Of a DNA stretch of 49,769 nt, positions 32,095 to 41,689 are shown piece by piece. The translations under genes were made by a program, and so were the position numbers. Position 1 is the stretch's first letter; each line of letters opens with the position of its first letter. This stretch comes from a virus, in the IMG/VR virus record IMGVR_UViG_3300031857_000304, positions 1 through 49,769 of that record. The stretch is one strand, 5' to 3'. A model generated the notes under the pieces. That model saw nothing but the letters and a program-made list of their open reading frames with translations. It was not told the origin of the DNA and did no database searches.

Positions 32095-33522
32095 TTAAAG
32101 TATATTTTCAACGTTATTTCTTTCGTAATCTCTTATGTAATCATCATTAGATGCTCTTTCAATTGTTAGGCCTCCCGCACCACCTACTACTGGTTCTCCA
32201 CCAACTTGAATTGGTTGTGATGGAGTTTGATAAGGGGATTGATATGGAACATCAAATTGAGTTCCTCTACCTCCGGCCTGATACATCATTTCTTCTTGTA
32301 ACCTTCTTAATCTTTCTCTTTCTATATCCCCATCATTAGGTGAAGGTGATACATATGGATTCGATGGTTCAACGGTTACCGCGATTGGTTCATTAAATGG
32401 TTCTTTTAAAACCGGTGTTTCTATAACAATCGGCTTATCACCCGGTATTACCGCAGGTATTATAGTTTTAGTTGTTGTAAATAAATCTTTAACTTCTGCT
32501 ATTGTTGGAGGCTCTACTACAAATTTTTGAGTTTGTGGATTAGTTCTTGTCATATCTGATTTTAATGATTGAACTAATTCTTGTAATTTATCAATACTTT
32601 GTTGTGTAATGTTATCTAATTTAACCTCATCGGATAAAGTTCTCTTTGGTAAATGATAATCTACTGCCTCTTCAAACTTATTGTTTAATAGTTTAACTAT
32701 ATCAGCTTTGTTATAGTATATAAAATCTATATCATCACCTAAATACGCGCCAAATGTATTACTTCCAATTGTAGAATTTTTGTGTAAAAGTGCATGTCTT
32801 ACTGCTACTCTCATCGAATCCAACACTTTACTAAAAAATATTTCCCAACTATTAATACCGAATTCAGAGCCTAATTGTTCAATATATGCCTTTGCTTTTA
32901 TCGATTGAAAAGTATTGTATAGTTGAGCAGGAGTTAATGCATTTAAAACCGCATCAATCTCCGAATACACTTCATCACCACTAAATTTATTTAAAACAAA
33001 ACTATTATAAGATTGATTAAGGTCTATTTTTGTATCTATATCCTCATTTGAAGTTTCATCAAAATTATCATAAGGGAGTAATCGTAATTCTAATCTTGTT
33101 GCAGAAATTTCTTGTATCCACATTTTATCTTTTTCAACCGAACTACCAACTCTATCGTTTACGAAGTTTAATTGAACTCTAAATACACCCACATTATATC
33201 CCGCTTCTTTTATTAGTTTTTTTATATCAACTAAAAATCCGCCACCATCTAATACTTTATCTAGAACATTTTCACTTTGAATTAAGTAATCATTTAATTC
33301 TTGCCCCTTAACATATCTAATTTTACCATAATCTTTTTGTTCTAATATATTGTTAGCAGAATCGTATAGTATAAATTCTAATACATCATTCACACCTAAA
33401 TTAAAAGGAGTTGCCTTAAATCCTTGATTAATTAAAGCTAAATCAATAGGATTTAATTCAGTTGTAAGAGATGTTCCCTTATTTATTACCTCATCAATAT
33501 TTTTAAATTGTTCTAATGCCAT
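32095..33522 (-). CDS. Baseplate/tail protein with C-terminal disordered region, 475 aa
   Basis: Residues 1-150 are an alpha/beta domain (FNLGVNDVLEFILYDSANN, GGGFLVDIKKLIKEAGYNVG) typical of proteins in baseplate wedges of this phage group. The middle (residues ~180-330) is helical. The last ~110 residues are Pro/Tyr/Gln/Gly-rich (PYQSPYQTPSQPIQVGG) and probably disordered. Its position between the coiled-coil protein and the 227-aa protein fits a peripheral baseplate component. No family name can be given. Confidence 0.7.
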   Translation of the reverse strand: MALEQFKNIDEVINKGTSLTTELNPIDLALINQGFKATPFNLGVNDVLEFILYDSANNILEQKDYGKIRYVKGQELNDYLIQSENVLDKVLDGGGFLVDIKKLIKEAGYNVGVFRVQLNFVNDRVGSSVEKDKMWIQEISATRLELRLLPYDNFDETSNEDIDTKIDLNQSYNSFVLNKFSGDEVYSEIDAVLNALTPAQLYNTFQSIKAKAYIEQLGSEFGINSWEIFFSKVLDSMRVAVRHALLHKNSTIGSNTFGAYLGDDIDFIYYNKADIVKLLNNKFEEAVDYHLPKRTLSDEVKLDNITQQSIDKLQELVQSLKSDMTRTNPQTQKFVVEPPTIAEVKDLFTTTKTIIPAVIPGDKPIVIETPVLKEPFNEPIAVTVEPSNPYVSPSPNDGDIERERLRRLQEEMMYQAGGRGTQFDVPYQSPYQTPSQPIQVGGEPVVGGAGGLTIERASNDDYIRDYERNNVENIL

Positions 33523-33535
33523 TTAATTTATATTT

Positions 33536-34546
33536 TTATAAGCTAAAATCATTACCTCTTTGTTTTTGAACTGAAGTAGATAATGAAACGGTTCCATTAG
33601 TTGATTTAAATTCTAATGTTCCGGTATATTCCTTATCACCTGTAAACCCAAACCCTGATGATGGCTTAAACCCATCAACTTTCCCTGCATTATGAGTAAA
33701 TGATATAGTTTTCTTTTCTTGTGGCGGAACGCTTACTGAAAAAGGCCCACCTATGAAACTTACGTTTTTTTCAGTAATTGTTACATTCTGAACCTCTAAT
33801 GAAAAATTAAATATTTCAACTTCTGGACCATTTATCCATTTTCCATTTCCATCATCTTTTGCTCTCGCTCTATAAGTTAAATCATTATATTTTTGGTCAC
33901 CCTTATTAATTACCCTTACCGTAATGTCAGCTCCCGCCTTCGCACCTTCTGCTATTCTTGCATTCTTACCATTCAATTGTTCGGTTAAACTATCTACTTG
34001 TTTTTTAAGCGATTCAATAGTTGCATTTTGACCTTCATTTCTGGCTTTAAGAGATGCATTTTCAATACCCTCCAAAGTCATTCTTTGTATATTACCTTGC
34101 AATGTATCACTAATAATAGCAAATTGAGTTCTTAAACTTTCAGCATTTGCCTCAGCAGTAACTCTTAATAATCTTTCACTATCCAATTCAATATCTAATG
34201 CTGCTGATATAGCAGTTAGATTTGCCACCTCCGATTGTAATAACGATATCTGTAAAGATTGTGAAGTGATTGTTCCATTTGCTAATTCTAATGAACGAGT
34301 TGCATCATTATAAACTGGTCTAGGAACTAAATCTAATTCTAATTCGGGTGAAGATGGGATTAACTCAAAAACGTTTACATCGATTGCTTTTTTTAATTCA
34401 TCGGTATTGTAAACCCTTTTTTTAGATGGAGCATATACATATCCGGTTTTATCCGAATCCAAAGTGGCTTCAAAATAAACATTATCCCTATCTCTTGCGA
34501 CTAGGGATCCACTATTTTGTATATCTTTAATTAATTCAAACTCCAT
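33536..34546 (-). CDS. Coiled-coil tail protein with C-terminal beta domain, 336 aa
   Basis: Residues 1-75 form a small globular head. Residues about 95-200 form a long coiled coil (LLQSEVANLTAISAALDIEL and KKQVDSLTEQLNGKNARIAE). From about 206 to the end there is a beta-sandwich (ADITVRVINKGDQKYND through TGTLEFKSTNGTVSLSTSVQ). This architecture resembles short trimeric tail fibres or baseplate spikes. It overlaps the DNRLRE gene by 11 bases and is part of the gp6-gp25 block. Confidence 0.7.
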   Translation of the reverse strand: MEFELIKDIQNSGSLVARDRDNVYFEATLDSDKTGYVYAPSKKRVYNTDELKKAIDVNVFELIPSSPELELDLVPRPVYNDATRSLELANGTITSQSLQISLLQSEVANLTAISAALDIELDSERLLRVTAEANAESLRTQFAIISDTLQGNIQRMTLEGIENASLKARNEGQNATIESLKKQVDSLTEQLNGKNARIAEGAKAGADITVRVINKGDQKYNDLTYRARAKDDGNGKWINGPEVEIFNFSLEVQNVTITEKNVSFIGGPFSVSVPPQEKKTISFTHNAGKVDGFKPSSGFGFTGDKEYTGTLEFKSTNGTVSLSTSVQKQRGNDFSL

Positions 34547-35525
34547 TACTTCTTATTTCAAATGTTAAATCATCTTCAAAATATTCTTCGTATCCATCTC
34601 TTTCTATCAAAAATAAAAATTTATATACTCTATTTGTTGGGAAATTCGTTGTATCAAATACAAAATAATTTCCAGATGAATTACAATTTATTTTAGTATA
34701 AGTAGAAAAATCTACAATTTTCTTCTTTGTAATTTCATCTCTGATAGCATAATACGAACTCGTTGGAAGATACTTTACATCTAAATAAGAGAATGAGTTA
34801 GAAAAGGTTTTAAGTGGGTATTGCTCTCTGCCAATTACTTTTATCTTTACCTTTCCTCCTTCGGTATAATATGGTTTTAATTCCTTTGTTCTTACTATGA
34901 TTGATGCTGAGGTCAAAGGCCCTAATGTTCCAGTAACAAATGAACCACTTACGTCATCCCAACTTAATTTTAAAAGTGGTTGATGAATAGTATTAGTCTC
35001 CTTTGAATAAAAATTCATAATACCATAATCCAATGAGGATGATTCAACTGAATTAGTATGTTTTAATACTAAACCAAAATTTTCACTCCCTGTCCAATAG
35101 TTGTATAAAGATTTTACATCCATATCGATATCTAAACTTTGATAAGTAAATGATTGAGATGCTGCTGCAGAAGATGATAATATAAATGGTTGAGTGTTCC
35201 ACGTAATACCATCCGCATTTTCCGGTGTGTAATAAAAAGTTCCCACACCCATATTCCAACTTGAAGTTACAGGATATGCAAAAAGAGAAAAACTTACCGG
35301 TAACTCTTCCGCTTCGGTTAATTTTAAATTTAAGGTAGCTGCTGATGCCGTAACATAGGTAGGAACATTAGTTATATCAAAATATAAATAGGCTCTAGCA
35401 TTATCCTCTTCTTCAAAACGTGAATAGTGTTTAGATACGGTTAAGATTTCATCTAAACCCGTATTTTTAGTTTTATACAAAGAATAAACTGTTGCATCTT
35501 TTGATGCCGTTACAAAGTGTATCAT
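34536..35525 (-). CDS. DNRLRE-domain structural protein, 329 aa
   Basis: The N-terminal ~185 residues show the DNRLRE (disaggregatase-related) beta-sandwich pattern: ARAYLYFDITNVP, ATLNLKLTEAEELPVSFSLF, ITWNTQPF, SLDIDMDVKSLYNYWTG and FGLVLKH, with a closing LLKLSWDD. This domain is known from cell-wall and surface-associated bacterial proteins and often appears in phage tail proteins. The C-terminal part (VKIKVIGREQYPLKTF onward) is another beta domain. It is one base from gp6, so it is likely a baseplate-mounted protein that contacts host glycans. Confidence 0.75.
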   Translation of the reverse strand: MIHFVTASKDATVYSLYKTKNTGLDEILTVSKHYSRFEEEDNARAYLYFDITNVPTYVTASAATLNLKLTEAEELPVSFSLFAYPVTSSWNMGVGTFYYTPENADGITWNTQPFILSSSAAASQSFTYQSLDIDMDVKSLYNYWTGSENFGLVLKHTNSVESSSLDYGIMNFYSKETNTIHQPLLKLSWDDVSGSFVTGTLGPLTSASIIVRTKELKPYYTEGGKVKIKVIGREQYPLKTFSNSFSYLDVKYLPTSSYYAIRDEITKKKIVDFSTYTKINCNSSGNYFVFDTTNFPTNRVYKFLFLIERDGYEEYFEDDLTFEIRSNGV

Positions 35526-37567
35526 TATACTGCTCTTCCTTTTATATCTTTATCAGGAAACTTTACTTCAAAGATAGAAGGATCCAATGAAGGATATATT
35601 ATCTTATTCTTTGTAGCACCTTTTATATCATAACTATTTCTCGCATACGCTCCACCACATTTATTTACAATCTCAACTTTTTGAATAGAGGCAACCCCAT
35701 CAACCATTGCCAATCCTAATTCTATATCCGATAGGTTTATGGTTTGATTAAATTGCCAATTATCAATTGAGAAAATTGATTTTATTTCTTCGATACATCT
35801 TAATACTACCTCTTTGGAATTATAGTTTTTGTATACCGTAATATCGAAATTAATACCTATGTTAATGACGAACCCATCTATTATGTTTACACCATCAGTA
35901 AGAATTCTAAATTCGTTTAAGTAGGTTTTTAAGTTTTCTTTTACCGCCCTATTAAGAGTCGTTAATTTACCATTTGAATCATATCCTAATGTGTATAGAT
36001 TAATAGCAAAAGGATTAACTAATTCAGCGTTTTGAGTTGTTTTTTGAACAAAATTTCTTACATTTTGTTTTATCTCATTTGTGGTTGGTAATTTTCCACC
36101 TTTTGCTAATGATGAATTTACAATACTTCTAACAATTTCCGCAAATTCAGTTACATTATCAGTTGAATTTAATACTGATTGCGGTGAATTAGCGTTTAAT
36201 GAATTATCACCAATTGCAAATACTTTAGAAACTGAACCAAACTTTGTCGGCATTGAAAGTGCTCTTACTTGATAATCCTTTGCAGTTACGGCTCTATTTT
36301 GAGATGCGTAATTTGCTAATGCCGTTTCTCTAATTTCTTCTATTGTATCAAACCCTCTACCACCTTTTGCGGGTATTTCATTTTCAACCGCAACTGAATT
36401 TTTTACAAATTGGTAAACAGTATTATCAATATCGACAAATGTATTAATTAAATCATCATTATAAGTTATGTTCGTAATAGTAGTTAAATCTCCTTGTGGA
36501 ACGTTTGAACCAACACCTCCTCCAACTAAATAAGTTACACTTAAAGTGCTATTAGCCGATGGAGCCTGTCCATATGATTTTGTTTTAAGGAAATTAGTAG
36601 GGTCATAAGATTCAGCCATTCTATTAACTGAATTGTTTAAACCTAATCCAACATTCTTAACATTTGGTATAATTAATTCATCCGATAGGGAACTATCTCC
36701 TCCTCCAAAATGAATTGATGTTGTAAAATTATCATTCGTTTTAACTACAAATCTTCTTGAAGTTTTTAATAGTTTTAGAAGGTATGGAACAGTCGTTGAA
36801 AATTGATTTAAATCAGGATCGTTTTGTTCTACATTTGGATAATCAATGTAAATTGTTTCTTGTGCCAAATATGGAACTTCATACCACTTATTACCATTAT
36901 CATCTATCACACTTTCGATTGAGATTACATTTGTTTCTTCAATATCTAATTTCTGAAACGCTTCTGATGTTGTAAATGTTTTTTCTATTGTTTTTTCACT
37001 TGCTGATATAGCCTGAATCTTTTTCTTTACTAAAAAATAATCAGGTATGTTGGTTATTTCAGTTGTGCTGTAAACACTAACCTCTCTATCAGTAGCATCG
37101 TTAAAATCTAAAATTTCAGTAGTTCTAAATGTTATTTCATTATTTACACTAGACCTTACCTCTAATCCTTCATTTATTCTTAATAGGTATTTTGTATCCA
37201 ATTCACCATTAGAAGTTGCTTTACATAATTGGTAAACCGATAGAGTTGTAATTGCAGGTGAGGTTGCTTTTGGTTTATATCCCAATAAGTTTGCCAATGC
37301 AAATACATTTTTTTCTTCACCCGCATATTGTATAAGACTTTCTTTTAATGTAGAATCAGTATAGTATCCTAAAACATCACCAATATAAGATGCCATTTCA
37401 ATAAACATCATACCAGGTGATGCTTCATTAAAATCATTATATGAGGAAGGGAAATAGGTTTTAGCATATTCAACCAAATTATCTCTAAATGATTGAAAAT
37501 CTTTACCCAAGTAGTTTATATCTCTACTATTCCTTCCTATTTTTTTATTTGTTACTTTAAATGCCAT
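35525..37567 (-). CDS. Baseplate wedge protein (gp6-like, baseplate J family), 680 aa
   Basis: This is recognisable as the T4 gp6/baseplate-J type. The N-terminal INYLGKDFQSFRDNLVEYAK is followed by FNEASPGMMFIEMASYIGDV, the canonical start of the gp6 family. The middle contains GGRGFDTIEEIRETALANYA and NRAVTAKDYQVRAL, the core J motif. The C-terminal LSDIELGLAMVDGVASIQKVEI also fits. It forms the wedge ring that connects hub and tail fibres and rearranges at infection. Its start overlaps the gp25-like stop, as in many contractile-tail loci. Confidence 0.93.
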   Translation of the reverse strand: MAFKVTNKKIGRNSRDINYLGKDFQSFRDNLVEYAKTYFPSSYNDFNEASPGMMFIEMASYIGDVLGYYTDSTLKESLIQYAGEEKNVFALANLLGYKPKATSPAITTLSVYQLCKATSNGELDTKYLLRINEGLEVRSSVNNEITFRTTEILDFNDATDREVSVYSTTEITNIPDYFLVKKKIQAISASEKTIEKTFTTSEAFQKLDIEETNVISIESVIDDNGNKWYEVPYLAQETIYIDYPNVEQNDPDLNQFSTTVPYLLKLLKTSRRFVVKTNDNFTTSIHFGGGDSSLSDELIIPNVKNVGLGLNNSVNRMAESYDPTNFLKTKSYGQAPSANSTLSVTYLVGGGVGSNVPQGDLTTITNITYNDDLINTFVDIDNTVYQFVKNSVAVENEIPAKGGRGFDTIEEIRETALANYASQNRAVTAKDYQVRALSMPTKFGSVSKVFAIGDNSLNANSPQSVLNSTDNVTEFAEIVRSIVNSSLAKGGKLPTTNEIKQNVRNFVQKTTQNAELVNPFAINLYTLGYDSNGKLTTLNRAVKENLKTYLNEFRILTDGVNIIDGFVINIGINFDITVYKNYNSKEVVLRCIEEIKSIFSIDNWQFNQTINLSDIELGLAMVDGVASIQKVEIVNKCGGAYARNSYDIKGATKNKIIYPSLDPSIFEVKFPDKDIKGRAV

Positions 37568-37998
37568 TATTCAACTACATTAAATGTTACCGTCTCCAAA
37601 TTTTGTTGTCCCGAAACCCTAAATGATAATGAAATATCAAAATTATATCTATCTCTATCAGAATTTGATTGGTCTACCAAAATTTCTTCAATAGAAACAA
37701 ATGGCATCCACTCTGCAATTGATTCTTCTATTGATGTTTGAACTTTTATTTCTAAATCATCGGTGTTTTGTTCAAATAATGCTTCATATAATGAAGTTCC
37801 AAATGTTGGATGCATTATCCTCTCACCCCTTCTAGTTAATAAAAGGTTTCTAATATTTGATTTTATCTGGTCAATAGTTTGAAACGATTGAGCAAAATAA
37901 CCATTATTACCCCTTTGAAGAGGGAGAGTTACTCCAATCGCTACTCTATCTTTTTCGGGTAAATCTTTGGTTAATTTTGGCCCAATAATTATCGCCAT
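37567..37998 (-). CDS. Baseplate wedge protein gp25-like (GPW_gp25), 143 aa
   Basis: It contains the family core QIKSNIRNLLLTRRGERIMH followed by PTFGTSLYEALFEQ, and the C-terminal FDISLSFRVSGQ strands. The conserved arginine/glutamate in RRGERxMxPxFG is present. Length matches T4 gp25 (132 aa). It is a core wedge subunit next to gp6 that is thought to start sheath contraction. It overlaps gp6 by one base. Confidence 0.95.
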   Translation of the reverse strand: MAIIIGPKLTKDLPEKDRVAIGVTLPLQRGNNGYFAQSFQTIDQIKSNIRNLLLTRRGERIMHPTFGTSLYEALFEQNTDDLEIKVQTSIEESIAEWMPFVSIEEILVDQSNSDRDRYNFDISLSFRVSGQQNLETVTFNVVE

Positions 37999-38001
37999 TT
38001 A

Positions 38002-38457
38002 TTATCTATTTTTATCTTTACTTGCTGCTAAAACCTTTGCACTTCTTGCAATCGCTTTATCTATTAAATCATTACCTGTTACTGGCATAGATTGACCTCT
38101 ATTCGGCTGAGAACTCATTCCTACTTCACCATATCCTATCATTTCAGGAGATAATGTTCCCCATTCACCATCGGTTCTACTAAAGTTCGGTCTCATAGCC
38201 GTTTCATTTAGTATTTGATTTAGAGCAGGATTTTTCGAATACTGTTTTTGTTCGATCTCCCTATCTTCTTCTAATACTGCCAATGCTTTATCGAATGGAT
38301 TTTCTATTTTCCTTTCAGAAATAGTTGGTTTTACATTTGATTTTTTCAGTTCGGCTAGAATTTCCTTCCTAACCTGTTCCTTAATTAAGGAAGTTTGTTT
38401 TTTTACCTCTTCCTTAACTACAATTTGGATTGCTTTAAAAAGTTTGTTAGTGTCCAT
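38002..38457 (-). CDS. Coiled-coil protein in the baseplate operon, 151 aa
   Basis: The N-terminal ~40 residues form an amphipathic charged helix (FKAIQIVVKEEVKKQTSLIK). A proline/glutamine-rich middle and a C-terminal helix (DLIDKAIARSAKVLAAS) follow. Proteins with this layout and a central MRPNFSRTDGEW-like motif occur beside gp25 in other marine T4-like phages, though I know no function. A TATTTATA element lies 18 nt before the ATG, so it heads the gp25-gp6 unit. Confidence 0.68.
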   Translation of the reverse strand: MDTNKLFKAIQIVVKEEVKKQTSLIKEQVRKEILAELKKSNVKPTISERKIENPFDKALAVLEEDREIEQKQYSKNPALNQILNETAMRPNFSRTDGEWGTLSPEMIGYGEVGMSSQPNRGQSMPVTGNDLIDKAIARSAKVLAASKDKNR

Positions 38458-38475
38458 AATTTAATTGATTCTGTT

Positions 38476-38483
38476 TATAAATA
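38476..38483 (-). promoter_or_regulatory. Candidate late promoter element TATTTATA
   Basis: The minus strand reads CAATATATTTATAAACAG in the 49-nt gap before the 151-aa gene, 18 nt before its ATG. Spacing is like that at 23204 and 48666. Confidence 0.5.
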
Positions 38484-38506
38484 TATTGTTCCTATATTAT
38501 CGAATT

Positions 38507-39982
38507 TTATCCTCCGGTTATAGTTGATTTTAATGGATTAGTAACTGCCGCTAATGTGTTTGTATTTTTGGCTGCCAATTGAGCTGCATAACTATTTGCT
38601 TTACCTAACGCAGTTGTGGTTAAGAATCCAGTTCCTTTAGGGTCAATCACTTTACCCGCAACTATACTTGTTATTAAATGGGTAGCCTGTTCTTGTGTTA
38701 AATCATTTTTATTGATGTTCATCTTATTAGCAAAATTATCTAAACTTCTATTTACGAACCAAGCGGTTGCTTCTGCTGCTGCTTTCGGGTCATTTAATAA
38801 ATCTGGATTTTTAACTAATCTATCATCACCATATAATGCTTTTGATGCCGCTGCATAGTTTGCTCTACCTGTAATTTGAATAAATCCTCTACCTCTGAAT
38901 TTGTAGCCATCACCGGGTTGTGTATTTCCTAATGAGTTACCAGGTGCTCCATAGATATAATTTGCAAATGCTTCCGGAGAGGTTTGTATTTGTGCCAATT
39001 CCGCATCTGATAATCTACTAATTCTTTTTCCAAAGATTTCAGTAAGCCTTTCTCTACTATTTTTGGTATAATTAACATTCTCAACTATTACCCTGCCACC
39101 TGTCTCTTTAAGAGCGTTGGCTTGCATCGCTATAATCAATTGAGGATTATCAATCTTAAACTTCTTAGCCGCAGCTGCGATTTCATTTAAGTTAGAATCC
39201 TGATTACCCGCATATGTAATTTGTAATGCACCCCCACCACCACCGGCTGATAGAGCAACTGCTTTTTGTGCATCCGCTTGCTTTATTAATTCTTGTGCTG
39301 CTAATTCTGCATCACTTTGAAGTACCGTTGGGTCTACAATAGTTCCACCGAATCTCGCTTTTAATTCCGCCAAAACCCTCGGATCAGTTTCAAACGCACT
39401 TGGACTAAATGAACTAAAATCAACTGGATTAGCTGAAACCGAGTACCCTTGCCAAGGTAGATAACCAGGTGCAACTACACCACTCGGATATGCTGATGTG
39501 GTGAATGTCCAACCTCCAACGGTAAATAAATGAATGTTAGCTGCTTGGATTATTTTATCTATAAATCTATCAACATTATCCAATCCTTCATATGTAAATG
39601 GAATGGATACTTGAATGCCTGGATTAACAACTATGTTTTGAGTAACAGCGATGTTTGAAATTGCTCCGGGTGCAGGAAGAAGTGGAATAGGTAATTGTTT
39701 GAGGGTTGCCCCCGCCCAATATGCAACGAATCCATTTGCAATTCCATTTATAATTGGAAATTGTATTTCGGAACGAGATTGTTGTATTAAAACTATCTTT
39801 ATAAGATTTTCTAATACCTCAACATTACCCCTTTCAATCGTTATTTTATTAGTTAAATCTCCTGCTGGTGGGAATTTAAGAACATTATCATACGAACTAG
39901 CAATTACCTTTGCCAAATCATCGGATGATTCCGGTGATTGCAACATCACTGCTTTAACTTGTAGTTTAAAAATGTCCCACAT
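38507..39982 (-). CDS. Tail-associated cell-wall hydrolase, GH19 (chitinase/lysozyme) domain, 491 aa
   Basis: Residues 1-175 are a conserved virion domain (MWDIFKLQVKAVMLQSPESS, GIANGFVAYWAGATLKQLPI). A linker with GGGGG around 247-251 follows. From about 263 a GH19 fold begins. The catalytic glutamate is E293 in ANALKETGG, and GDGYKFRGRGFIQITGRANY (358-377) is the family signature, followed by NPDLLNDPKAAAEATAWF. Phage GH19 enzymes cut peptidoglycan. Because it is encoded between gp25 and the hub, it is probably mounted on the baseplate and makes the hole for the tail tube, taking the role of the T4 gp5 lysozyme. Confidence 0.88.
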   Translation of the reverse strand: MWDIFKLQVKAVMLQSPESSDDLAKVIASSYDNVLKFPPAGDLTNKITIERGNVEVLENLIKIVLIQQSRSEIQFPIINGIANGFVAYWAGATLKQLPIPLLPAPGAISNIAVTQNIVVNPGIQVSIPFTYEGLDNVDRFIDKIIQAANIHLFTVGGWTFTTSAYPSGVVAPGYLPWQGYSVSANPVDFSSFSPSAFETDPRVLAELKARFGGTIVDPTVLQSDAELAAQELIKQADAQKAVALSAGGGGGALQITYAGNQDSNLNEIAAAAKKFKIDNPQLIIAMQANALKETGGRVIVENVNYTKNSRERLTEIFGKRISRLSDAELAQIQTSPEAFANYIYGAPGNSLGNTQPGDGYKFRGRGFIQITGRANYAAASKALYGDDRLVKNPDLLNDPKAAAEATAWFVNRSLDNFANKMNINKNDLTQEQATHLITSIVAGKVIDPKGTGFLTTTALGKANSYAAQLAAKNTNTLAAVTNPLKSTITGG

Positions 39983-41226
39983 TAAAATTGAATTTTAACA
40001 CGATTGGATAACATATTACTTAACTTACCTGCTAATTCTTCGAATTCGGTTACCACTTCTTGCTTCATACCGGAAACAGGCCCTGCTGGTGTTAATAATC
40101 CACCATTTCTTAAATTTACAATTAAGCGAATTAGGTCTTCTAAAAATCCTCTTAATAATATACCATCAACCGCAGGTTTTAAATTTTTGTTTCCTAAATT
40201 AATCTCACCACTATCCCCTATGTAAAAATTTATTTGGTTATTAAAAGCCTGTATATCAATTGGCATCTTTGAGTTTATATTAATACCTCTTTCAGCGTCA
40301 ACTGAAAATATGCCATCGGTTATAACCCCATAATGAGATTTACTCCAAAATATCGTTTCATTCTTTCTTGAAGAAAAAACTAATCTATCTGATGATATAA
40401 TACATTGTTCTCCATCATAAACTTTTGGGTATGCTTCAAATCCATATTCATCATCTTTTCCAACATAAACAAATTTAGAAGATTTATCGGGTCTATTTTT
40501 AAAATCAGATGAACCTAACAAATCTGGAGTACCAGGAATAAAATTGATTTTATCTGTCCCACTACTCATCATTATAGTTGAACCATCTCTATTTAAATCT
40601 TCTTCAACTAATGATGAAACAGGTAGGAGATTAAATTTAGATGCTTCTTTATTTCGGATTATTAATTTAGGATTAAAATCGTTTCCCTTATTATTGTATC
40701 CACTTAATCTAATACTTTGTCCGAATTTTGATTGTATTACTGTATCACCTTCGTAAAGTTTCAATCGGTGTATTGGTTTCTTTTTAAAATAACTACCAAA
40801 AGAACCGCCTGCTCCCGCCAATGCACCTATTACTCCACCAAATGATTTAAAGTTTGAAATACCCGTTTGTGGAGTAGAAGCAGTTTTAGTTCCGGCTTCA
40901 GTTCCACCATTATTGATAGTCTTGTTTAAATTTACTCTTCTATAAACTGATACAACTCCATTATAATATACATCTACAATTTCAGTTACTAATGGTATAT
41001 CTAAAAATAATTCACTTTCCGGATAAGCTATAATTTTAGTTGATTTGGTTTTACCATAACACTCAACTTCAATAGTTCCAGGAATAATAGTTCTGCCATT
41101 AGGTTGCTCACCAAATTCCAAATAAACTTTTTTTACTACACCGGCAGTAACTCCTGTTCCGGTATAGGTTGCAGTTTTGGATTGAGGTGAAACCTGATAA
41201 TCATCCCTAAAAGAAAAAATTCCCAT
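39982..41226 (-). CDS. Baseplate hub / spike protein (gp5/VgrG-like, without lysozyme), 414 aa
   Basis: The N-terminal part includes PQSKTATYTGTGVTAGVVKK and strand-rich segments. A central EGDTVIQSKFGQSIRLSGYN motif matches the OB-fold/spike transition of gp5-type proteins (G-W/F-G-x-S-I-R). After it come repeated beta strands (RLVFSSRKNETIFWS, GVITDGIFSVDAERGININS, INFYIGDSGEINLG) that fit the triple-stranded beta-helix needle. No muramidase domain is present. The adjacent GH19 protein may provide it. It overlaps both neighbours by one base. Confidence 0.75.
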   Translation of the reverse strand: MGIFSFRDDYQVSPQSKTATYTGTGVTAGVVKKVYLEFGEQPNGRTIIPGTIEVECYGKTKSTKIIAYPESELFLDIPLVTEIVDVYYNGVVSVYRRVNLNKTINNGGTEAGTKTASTPQTGISNFKSFGGVIGALAGAGGSFGSYFKKKPIHRLKLYEGDTVIQSKFGQSIRLSGYNNKGNDFNPKLIIRNKEASKFNLLPVSSLVEEDLNRDGSTIMMSSGTDKINFIPGTPDLLGSSDFKNRPDKSSKFVYVGKDDEYGFEAYPKVYDGEQCIISSDRLVFSSRKNETIFWSKSHYGVITDGIFSVDAERGININSKMPIDIQAFNNQINFYIGDSGEINLGNKNLKPAVDGILLRGFLEDLIRLIVNLRNGGLLTPAGPVSGMKQEVVTEFEELAGKLSNMLSNRVKIQF

Positions 41227-41651
41227 TATTTTTTATCCAATTTATTTTGAATTTCTTGTAACTCTAATTCGATATCATCAACTTTATCTTTTGTATTTCT
41301 TTCCATTTCATCCGCAACACTACGAACTTCATCTAATAATTGAGCCCTTTCTGCCTCCGATAAGAATCCATCATCAGATGGCCCTTTGGATTCAGCCGCA
41401 ATTATTCTTTGTGCAATAGTCGCTAATCTCAATAGTAAATCATCGTTTTCTACTGAAAATTTAACTAAATCCTTTATAACTGGTCCAATTTCAGCTATAT
41501 CTCCAGCATGTCTAATAGATTTTTTAAATTCCTCTATTAAATCAGCTATTTTTTGTTTTTTGTGTCGTTGATTTGAATATATTTCCTGAAACAAGTCTGA
41601 TAACTTTTTCTCACCAAATAAAACAAAATCTGTTGCCTGTTGTTTTCCCAT
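41226..41651 (-). CDS. Helical protein at the start of the baseplate operon, 141 aa
   Basis: It is almost entirely helical and highly charged, with a C-terminal coiled coil (RNTKDKVDDIELELQEIQNK) and no hydrophobic segment. It is the first gene of the hub-GH19 unit, one base before the hub protein, and has a TATTTATT element 14 nt upstream. It could be a tail assembly chaperone or a baseplate component. No family is recognised. Confidence 0.65.
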   Translation of the reverse strand: MGKQQATDFVLFGEKKLSDLFQEIYSNQRHKKQKIADLIEEFKKSIRHAGDIAEIGPVIKDLVKFSVENDDLLLRLATIAQRIIAAESKGPSDDGFLSEAERAQLLDEVRSVADEMERNTKDKVDDIELELQEIQNKLDKK

Positions 41652-41665
41652 AATCTTTTCTTACT

Positions 41666-41673
41666 AATAAATA
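41666..41673 (-). promoter_or_regulatory. Candidate late promoter element (TATTTATT)
   Basis: The minus strand reads GGGTATTTATTAGTAAG, 14 nt before the ATG at 41651, a 7/8 match to the element seen before other structural units. Confidence 0.4.
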
Positions 41674-41689
41674 CCCAAAACCAAAATAT

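Noticed and set aside
39651-39998. Plus-strand open frame of 115 codons
   Set aside because: It is a shadow of the N-terminal domain of the GH19 protein, with no independent support.
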